A stretch of 64,000 bases of DNA from assembly GCA_037893245.1 (NCBI GenBank), contig JBAIAA010000523.1:248001-312000 (forward strand), in the 5' to 3' direction. This DNA is from Crossaster papposus (taxonomy: Eukaryota; Echinodermata; Asteroidea; Velatida; Solasteridae). Under the pieces are notes generated by a model. The model was not told the origin of the DNA and ran no database searches. It saw only the letters and a program-made list of their open reading frames with translations. The first letter of the stretch is position 1. Each line of letters starts with the position of its first letter. Below are positions 56,726-64,000 of this stretch, piece after piece. The position numbers were made by a program, and so were the translations under genes.

Positions 56726-57104
56726 AGGTAGTGTACACCATTGGTAATTTGTTGAATTATCTGGAATGGGTGTATTTGGGGGGTTGTATTTTATAGTAAA
56801 TATCGTTTAACTGACCTGTCCGAATTTTTACATTCATGGATGCCGAGAAAAGCATGAAAAACAGCGTTTGTTTTCCACCGGAGTCGAGCAGTTATTCTTA
56901 TGTTATCTTTGTTTTTTCGCGCTCGCCGGACGGCGAGAATGAATTTTGGTTTATACAATTCAATTTTTTGGAACAATTACAGGATATCTAGGGCCCTTAT
57001 TTTGCTGGATGCCTACAATCATTATTTACTTTTAAATAAGTAAGATATTTCTTAATAATTCGGTAGTAAATTTTTTCGATATCTGCAAATGGTGTATACT
57101 ACCT
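56726..57104 (+). mobile_element. TTAA MITE, AGGTAGTRTACACC family, copy F, inside the LINE RT domain
   Basis: TTAA at 56722-56725 and 57105-57108, with TIRs AGGTAGTGTACACCATT / AATGGTGTATACTACCT. The LINE coding frame reads ...TALLK just before it and VKNDIL just after it, in the same frame once one TTAA and the element are ignored. This shows that the element duplicates TTAA on insertion. 379 bp, non-coding. Confidence 0.93.
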
Positions 57105-57108
57105 TTAA

Positions 57109-58306
57109 GGTGAAAAATGACATCTTGCAATCCCTAGATAAAAACAAAGTTGTTCTCTTGGTTTTACTTGACATGTCAGCAGCATTTGATACCATTGATC
57201 ATGGAATACTTCTTGACAGACTTGAGACTTGTTTTGGTATTACAGGTGCCACTAAGTCCTGGTTCATGTCTTATCTCAATGGACGCCGTACTAGAGTATC
57301 CATCAAGACTGTTCAATCCTTTGAGCATGTTTTGAGATTCTCGGTACCCCATGGCTCAGTAATAGGCCCACAGTGTTTCACCATGTACACTCATCCAGTT
57401 GGTGATATCATCAGAGAACACAATCTAAATTTTCATGTTTATGCTGACGATACCCAGCTCTATGCAGAATTTGACCCAAAAGTGGCTGGTGATTCTGATC
57501 GTACGCTCACTAATCTCTTCACTTGTATTTCTAAGATCAATACTTGGATGGTCCATAACATGTTACAGCTAAATCAAGACAAAACTATATTCTTTGTTTT
57601 TGCTACACCGACAGTCATCAACAAATTACCACATATTGAGTTAAAACTTGGAGACACATGTATTAAGCCCTCTAACACTGTTAAAAATCTAGGGGTTATA
57701 CTTGATTCTGCATTATCCATGACCAGTCACATCAATACAATTTGTAGAAGTGTAAATTGTCATATTCGTAATTTATGGCGGATTCGCCGGTTTCTCACTC
57801 AGGAGGCTTGCCAAAATGCTGTTAGATCTTTGGTTCTTTCTCGTATTGACTATGCCAACTCTTTGCTACATGGTGCCAGGGAAGTCGACATAAGACGTGT
57901 ACAGCGTCTTCAAAATAAAGCTGCGCGTCTTGTGTTTTCATGCGGAAGAGAAAGTTCATCTGGTCAATTACTGCGCTCGCTTCACTGGCTCCCTGTCAAA
58001 GAAAGAATCGTGTTCAAAATCCTTTTGTATGTATATAAATCTATCAATGGTCAATCCCCAAGCTACATTACCGATAATCTTGCTTTTTATAACAAAGAGA
58101 ATCCTGGAGATCGCATGAGACTCCGCTCTTCTTCTGATGTCACCCGACTGGTTGTTTCTCGCTCCAACAAGAAAGCCGGGGATAGCTCATTCTCTGTTGC
58201 TGCTCCGAATCTTTGGAATCAACTGCCGGTTATTATCAGGGAAGCGGCGTCCATTGCGATCTTAAAGCGCCTACCTAAAACACACTTATTTCCCATTTTG
58301 TTATAA
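57109..58306 (+). pseudogene. LINE RT domain core and C-terminus
   Basis: About 400 residues in one open frame. RT motif A is LLDMSAAFDTIDH. Motif B is VPHGSVIGPQ, where VPQGSVLGP is usual, so a Q-to-H change is visible. Motif C is VYADDTQLY with both catalytic aspartates intact. LNQDKT follows, and the C-terminus has FSVAAPNLWNQLP and KTHLF, as in CR1/L2-group LINEs. The ATG at 57089 lies in the MITE end and is not native; the LINE frame begins at about 57109. It ends at 58306 with a normal-looking stop. Confidence 0.88.
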
Positions 58307-58413
58307 ATATATAATATTTGTGTGTACAAATGTATATGTGTGCTGCATGTTGATTGTTAGGCGCTGTGATCTTTGTAGAGCGCCATATAAATGCCTTGTA
58401 TTATTATTATTAT
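58307..58413 (+). other. LINE 3' UTR and (ATT)n tail
   Basis: TAGGCGCTGTGATCTTTGTA and GAGCGCCATATAAATGCCTT precede an (ATT)n tail at 58399-58413. This stem-like 3' end (GGCGCT/AGCGCC) with a simple-repeat tail is typical of CR1/L2-group LINEs. Confidence 0.8.
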
Positions 58414-58424
58414 ACAGTGTATAT

Positions 58425-58547
58425 ACGCCGTCCACGCCGCGTTTATTTTTTTCCCAGCAGCGGCGTATTGAAAACATCGAACACACATGTGTTTGATGTT
58501 TTCAATATGCCGCTGCTGGAAAAAAATAAACACGGCGTGGATGGCGT
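58425..58547. repeat. 123-bp near-perfect palindrome
   Basis: ACGCCGTCCACGCCGCGTTT, CAGCAGCGGC and TTGAAAACATCGAACACA on the left pair with the right half. The centre is near CACATGTG (about 58486). It sits 11 bases after the LINE tail. Probably a foldback MITE. Confidence 0.85.
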
Positions 58548-59599
58548 CTTTCTCCAAGGGCTATTCAGATTAAACTACTAAGTTTTCAAACAATTCTGAG
58601 TCGCTCGTATTTCTTTATTTTTCTGTGAAGTTGGAACTTAAATCACCAGTCGGCGTGTTTTGCAGTAATCAAACCAATGCGTTATTTAAAACAATGTATC
58701 TGTGTCGCTCTTCAAGATCCGCTTGGGCTGCAAGTGCAAACACCACCGTTCCCTTAAACAAATAAATTCGACTGATAAAATATTCTTTAGATCGTAGAAC
58801 GGGTACCGCTGGGAGTGACATATCAGAATACTTGTGGAATGGGGATGTGTAAACTTTAAAATTAGTTTTTGAAGAGTGATATAAATGTAGAGTTTTCGCC
58901 ATTTATCTCGGTGTTTTGTTGTTGCAAGTAATAAACACAAAGTTATAGTTTCCGAGTCCAAACCCTGTATTTATTTCTATCCAAATTGATGTCGACTATT
59001 TAATCATCATTGACGATTCTGCGACATCTCCCCCCTAAAAATATTGTGGTTCGAAAAGAATTGTATACTTATTTAAGAAAATTGTTAAAATGTTGCTATC
59101 ATTATTTTGCTGGAAAATCTGTTTCCCTTATTTTTCGGATACAGTTTAAGGTTTCCCCAGTCTTAAAAAAATCTCGGTATTTATCCAGGCTCCAGAGAAT
59201 GATTGACAGCCCCATTGTCCAAATTGATACATTATATCTCTTGTTTGATACAAACCTATCTACAGGGTAACCCAACTTTGAGGACGTGGCGTTCAGTAGA
59301 TAAATGTACTAGGTCACTGAACTTCAGAGGCGCGGCACAACGTGCACAATGTAGGTCACCGAACTTTGAGGACGTCCGCCAATGCGTTTAATCCCAGTAA
59401 ATAAAATGCCATTGGTTGCGGTTCCTTCTCTGCTCAAGTAGTCTCAATTGAAATGTTTAGGTGCATTGGTACTGTGACACCCCAACCCTGTTGCTTGGAA
59501 ATACTGTTGCTAAGTAGCGAGGCTCCCCTGCCCGTAGTGCAAGGCGCGTAGCCAGAAGTCTAATGGGGAAAGGTTTTGAATATTGGGTTTTTGTTCTCA
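58548..59599. other. Intergenic DNA with a short direct repeat
   Basis: GGTAACCCAACTTTGAGGAC (about 59267) and GGTCACCGAACTTTGAGGAC (about 59352) are related units, with a third GGTCACTGAACTTCAGAGG between. No gene seen. Confidence 0.45.
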
Positions 59600-60600
59600 T
59601 GGCCTGGCTTTAGGAAAATACCGGTATACTGGCAGTACTCGCTGGAATGCTGCAGCTATCACGAAATTTGTCGTCATCAGTAAATCACCCGAATGCGAGG
59701 GACGAGCTGACCTCGGCAAGCAAGAGCCGCTAGCCGAAGACATCTGGACAGGCAAGCTTCACATAGCCACAGTCAAGTGGCTGAGCAACTCCCTCGGAGA
59801 CAATGTAGATGCAGATGGGTGTATGCTTATTAGTGCAGGTGGGCATACTGGAGCACGGCCAATTGTGTGCAGTATGTCCCTTTTTCCCTGGGCCACCCAG
59901 CCATGACCAATGACTGAGGACGGCGGAGCATGGCTAGCAGTGTCTAAAGGGCTGTCGATGGCGCCTGTATAGCGGGAGGTAGATATTGCCAAAAATGAAG
60001 CCAAAATTGACTGGAGGGCTTGCAAGAAGTCGACTTGAGATACCAAATCCTCACCCCTGGGGCGTTTGCCCCGGGGGCATCGGTCTGACAAGTTGTCTGA
60101 ACTCGAAGAAGAACGGCGTGATCGACAGCCCGCCTTATTCTTCTTACTCCTCTTTGTTGAAGAGCGGCCCTGAGGGACATCCCAAGAAAACTCGGGTGAT
60201 GCCTGAGGCAATGAGACCCCAAAACAACGGGAAAATTCCGATGACGAGGGAGGACCCTCAAAGCGAGATACCGGTAGCATAGAGCGGAGGGTCTAGCAAA
60301 GCCCGTGTCTGAGCTACGTTTATCCTGACAGCCCTTCTTAGGTTTAACTTTGGCACAATAGTGTAATTTTTGTCAGTACCCTTGCGGAAGCGAACCTTTT
60401 GTTTGGATGTTCCACTTAAATTGGCCAGAGGTGAAGACCTTGTGGGGTCCCCTACAAGGCCAACGGAACTGCCAGCGCCAAGAGCTGACAGTGGCTGCGG
60501 GTGCCGGATGGGGGTGACTGGTGAGGTGGCATTGTGGTGCGACCGTCACAGTCCCCCGAGAACTCGGTCTGTTGAGGTACCCCTAAATGTGACAGGACCA
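59600..60600 (-). pseudogene. DIRS gag-like region (candidate)
   Basis: On the minus strand, a frame from 60280 to 59759 (173 residues) and an upstream open stretch (about 60600-60360) are rich in S, P, R and G. The 173-residue frame has a K/R-S cluster (residues about 43-62, with SSSSSDNLSD) and then a QALQSIL helix-like stretch, the general layout of DIRS-type ORF1 products. GC content is raised, as in the RT fragment at 52370-53640 on the same strand. The two could be parts of one element separated by the LINE and other insertions. There is no sequence-specific motif, so the call is tentative. Confidence 0.4.
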
Positions 60601-62039
60601 GTCCTCTCCAAACGTTTCATATTTCATGAAACAAACAACACTCTACAACTCTACAACTCATCTTTATTCAATTAAACTCCACAAAATCTTCTCTTAAGCG
60701 ATAACGGGTAGTACGAAACAACGGAGTGTTTTTACAAACATGTCCTACCTGACCTGCCGCTAAGAGAAAGAGGTGTGCCAGAGGTACAAGAGGTGTGCCG
60801 CGAGGCATGAGGGCAATATTGCGTAAACTTTTAGCGGTGGAACCCGCCGGTCTAGGAAAATATGCATAGGTAGATGGCTCTACAGGTAACTAGTAGAATG
60901 ACGTAGACTTGAGGTTTTGTGCATTTTTACCCAGCAACAAACCCAAAAACAAACCGGCTAAAGTGCACAATTGTCTCCAAAATTACAGGATAGCCCCAGC
61001 TACATGTACATCTGAAGATCCAGAATCCCCAAATTTTAAAACATTAACCAGTTCGCACCGTAGGACGTACCTGTATATATTGCAACATTTTCCCGAGTTT
61101 CAAAATGGATGACGAATAAACATGTCCCAAGCAAGGCCCAAACAAATTGTTTACTATCTAAAGATGACGCGTTAATCCATCAGGCACAACAGTTTAATTT
61201 CGAGGACGTGTACGCTGCAAAAGTTTCCATGGTCGTTGCGGTTTGCCTGTATTTACGCCAAAAGTTGACGCGGTGGACGTGTATACATGTAGCTACCGGT
61301 ATATCTTGGTATCACGCTAAAGTGATTAGGCCTATTTAGCACCCTACAAACTATACAGCCGAGGATTATCAGCCGTCCAGTAATTTCTTGACAATCAAAT
61401 CTCCCAACTACAGTATTGTTCCGTAGTTTCCTTTGAAATTCTTGAAAAGGTGCTTTTCAGCTGGGCTTGCAAATATTTGTACGGTTTATATTACCACATA
61501 CAATTGTCCCCGGCCCTGTGTGTAGTTCTACGGATGACGTATACACACGCGTCATTTTATGGCGGGTAGCGGTTGACGTAATATCACGCCCTGACTGCAG
61601 AGAGAAAAAATGCCCTAGGCGACAGAATGTTGGCAAAAACATGTAAATAACGATGCTAATAAACTAAGTGTTAGCATCTTGTAGTAGAACTGCATTATCG
61701 CAACAGGAATATTTTACTGAATAAAAACCCATTTTTTTTCGAAGAAAAATAATCACGCCAGTGGTCTCGGTAACTGGGAAATAAACCAGGCGCGAACTAA
61801 AACAAAGTCGTAACTGTCTGGAATGAATTTCAAGTGAGAACAAAATCCTAAATTGTAGGTTTTAATTTGTACCGGTACGGGCTTCTTCATTCATGTTCAT
61901 CTTTTTCTTCCCACTATTTTACATGGCCGCTGTGTGGCTCACAATAATAGTGGAAGTCTATAGGCCTATTGGAGTCAATTTATGGGGCTATGTAAATGGA
62001 TGATCTTATCCAAGAACATTGGGTCTTGGGTCGAATGAG
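60601..62039. other. Intergenic DNA with a relic of the CCAGTTCGCGCCGG MITE
   Basis: At 61044-61125, TTAA followed by CCAGTTCGCACCG, GGACGTACCTGTATATA and CAAAATGGATGACGAATAAA matches the left half of the 20811-21025 MITE. The right half is not found. Otherwise unrecognised. Confidence 0.55.
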
Positions 62040-62045
62040 TACAAA

Positions 62046-62775
62046 CTAGCAAATGCTATGAAGTACAAGCAAAAAGTAAAAGCATTTACTTCAAAGTGAA
62101 AGCATAAAGAAAAAGCAAATGCTTCAATTCGTATGAATAAAATAAAGTTTTACTGTTTAGCATTTACTGGCTGAAATAGTAGTAAATACTTTTTACTTGC
62201 AATTGATTTCACAGCCGAATGGTTTATAACAATAGAGTCTGTATTGTGTGTACGATACACACCCACACATAGACGCTCGTACGCTGACAGGGGTGTCTGA
62301 ATGAAATCGGAACCTCAAGTTGCTGCTTTGCAGTCATGATGCCCTTTTCTGTCTCAGCAATATTGCAAGAAATTATCGGCCATCTATACGTCTCATTTCC
62401 TTCCCCAAAATCAGTACTGCTTGTACCGGTATTTTAATCCTAGACAATCCATCTTCCATGTTCATACGGTACCTTTTCCTGCCTAAAAAAGCTCCTACTT
62501 TTAATATTAGTATTTGCTTTTTTCAAGGTAGCCTAGACCCAACCTTGAAAAATTACGAGTAAATACTGCAAATCTGAAGCATTTACTCATTTTTATTCAT
62601 ACCAAATGGAGCAAATACTAACTAATCTTCTAGCAAATTCTGGAAATTAAAAAGTAAATACTTTTAGTCTTTAGCAAATACTTTCCAGTAAAACCTTTTG
62701 CTTCATTTTTATTCATACAGATTCCAGTAAATGCTTGAAAATTGGTAGTAAAAGCAAATGCTTTCATTTTTGCAA
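62046..62775. repeat. AT-rich inverted repeat built from AAGCATTTAC/AGTAAATACT motifs
   Basis: AGTAAA, GCAAAT and AAGCATTTAC steps fill 62046-62205 and, in inverse sense, 62560-62775. ATTCGTATGAATAAAATAAA near 62130 pairs with CTTCATTTTTATTCATACAG near 62702, and ATTTTTATTCATACC occurs again at about 62592. A GTGTGTAC/GTACGATACACACCC patch lies near 62248. Non-coding; probably a decayed foldback element. Confidence 0.6.
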
Positions 62776-63204
62776 AGTTCTGCAAGACTGTGGTCTTCAA
62801 TAAACGATATTCGATATTCTCAAAGCATCATGGGATTGGATGACAAATAAACATTGAAGTTTATGCAAAAATCTATGGGTGTACCAGTCATGCCTTGAAC
62901 AATTTTTTTATTCAATATCTTTTAAAGGTTATCATCGATTCACATACATATAATTTAACCCTACATGTACATTGTAACTCCCTACCCTATTTCTCTCTAC
63001 CCTATTTCTAGGCTACTATTTCTCTTATAACCTGAATCCTGCAAAATCCTACAATATTTACTACTGGTGACAGGAACAGTTGTGATTAGTCAGTGTACCG
63101 GTATGTTGTAGACGTGTTAGGGGCTTGAGCTTGAATCTCCGAGTCTGATTCTGATTGGTCAATATTAATTAGCAGCAATGTATTGATGAATAAATGAAAC
63201 GGGC

Positions 63205-63347
63205 TGCGTTCCACTCACCTTGCGAACAATGCAAACGTTCGGCGACATTCGCTTTTTTATTTGTGCACGTCCAATCAGAGGTAGTAGAAATTGTTCGCGT
63301 TGTTGGCAAACGTTGGCAACGTTCATGGTTCACGTGAGTGCAACGCA
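63205..63347. mobile_element. 143-bp MITE with TGCGTTCCACTCAC ends
   Basis: The left TGCGTTCCACTCAC pairs with the right GTGAGTGCAACGCA, and inner AACAATGCAAACGTT pairs loosely with AACGTTGGCAACGTT. Non-coding. Confidence 0.65.
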
Positions 63348-63534
63348 TCTCCGCCTTGCCTCTAACTAAAAAGGATTTTATTGATTGTTATTAATTTTTT
63401 TATAAGCTTTTAATTTGGATATTTTTTAATAAATATATTTTAAATTACTAGTGGCAGTGCTAACAATGTGTGGACAAAATTAGGTACAACTATAGAATAC
63501 AGGGCCACTCATACTCCACCTATCGTAGCCGGCT

Positions 63535-63610
63535 TTGATAACGTCACACGATAACGTAACACAATAACGTCATACACACGATAACGTCACACACACAACA
63601 CACATACAGT
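63535..63610 (+). repeat. ACGATAACGTCACACAC short tandem repeat
   Basis: Four ATAACGT units separated by CACAC-type spacers. Confidence 0.75.
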
Positions 63611-63842
63611 AAGGTCCGAGGCTTGCTGGATAATCAAAGGGAACATCACTTCACGCGCACGCGCTCCAGCCCGCCCGCCCGGCCTCGCGAAATGTGCCGT
63701 CAATACAATCGAAAAGGAAGGGAAAAAACAACAACGTGTATTAAATTATATTTTTTTATTTTGCGGTAACTGCCCGAATGTCCGACCGCAAGATGTACTT
63801 CACATGACAAAATGTATTAAATTACCGCTGCCAGTTGGACAG

Positions 63843-63928
63843 GACCCGTAGTCTTGTGGTTAATAGGCGCTTGGTCTTATTTTGTAGGGATTGTACGGAT
63901 ATGAGCCCGGGTTCGATTCCCGATGATG
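63843..63928 (+). mobile_element. tRNA-like SINE head (or tRNA pseudogene)
   Basis: A pol III A-box-like TGTGGTTAATAGG is followed about 45 bases later by a B-box GGGTTCGATTCCC. The T-arm can pair (CCGGG/CCCGA with one mismatch), but positions 1-7 and 66-72 do not form an acceptor stem, so it is not a working tRNA gene. It is more likely the 5' head of a tRNA-derived SINE whose body runs to the window edge. Confidence 0.45.
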
Positions 63929-64000
63929 TTTTGACAATAGTCGATGTTAAATTGTGGTATTTTAGTCATAATATGTAATTACATGTATTCAAAGGATTCA

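Noticed and set aside
63843..63928. Functional tRNA gene
   Set aside because: A- and B-box-like motifs are present but the acceptor stem cannot form.

Overview
This is eukaryotic, animal-like DNA with no recognisable single-copy host gene. It is AT-rich, dominated by transposable elements, and dense in the short palindromes ACATGT, TACATGTA and ACCGGT. It contains a CR1/L2-type LINE, a DIRS-like YR retrotransposon remnant, tRNA-derived SINEs, an LTR element primed by tRNA-Leu, and many TTAA-, TA- and hAT-type terminal-inverted-repeat (TIR) elements. This mix fits a marine invertebrate. An echinoderm, possibly a sea star, is my best guess, but no gene in the window proves it.

Layout. 1-3.7 kb: AT-rich DNA with a SINE fragment and a weak LINE 3' remnant. 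3.68-20.0 kb: a very large nested inverted repeat. Its outer arms are about 3.3 kb (3679-6943 and 16693-20002) and its inner arms about 1.2 kb (8229-9411 and 13761-14973). The outer arms hold arrays of TTCGCGAA palindromes and a MITE family ending in GCAGCCGATTTCACGAA. 20-32 kb: TIR elements, hairpin elements and minisatellites.

32-39.8 kb: an accessory-looking region. It holds a 539-bp foldback element and a GC-rich coding island with strongly GC-ending codons (basic-protein ORFs at 34089-34634 and 37520-38203). The island is split by a DNA transposon with a 9-bp target duplication, and that transposon is itself invaded by a non-coding LTR retrotransposon. The island is followed at once by a 1.54-kb element with apparently identical 250-bp TIRs. 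I do not recognise the two proteins. This is the best candidate here for an undescribed element or virus-derived locus.

40-50 kb: a SINE with a perfect 12-bp target duplication, a palindrome whose TTAA centre took two successive MITE insertions, a TTAA element containing a TA-flanked element, and a recent 1.4-kb tandem duplication carrying GAGTC repeats. 50-64 kb: a DIRS-like RT/RNase H fragment (minus strand), then a CR1/L2-type LINE broken by frameshifts and one MITE, then a DIRS gag-like region on the minus strand, AT-rich repeats and a tRNA-like SINE head at the right edge.

Nothing here forms a working operon or pathway. The value of the window is its layered insertion history. Several pre-insertion sites can be inferred from target duplications: TTAA copies, 9-bp CCCTCCGAG, 4-bp ATAC and a 12-bp SINE duplication.
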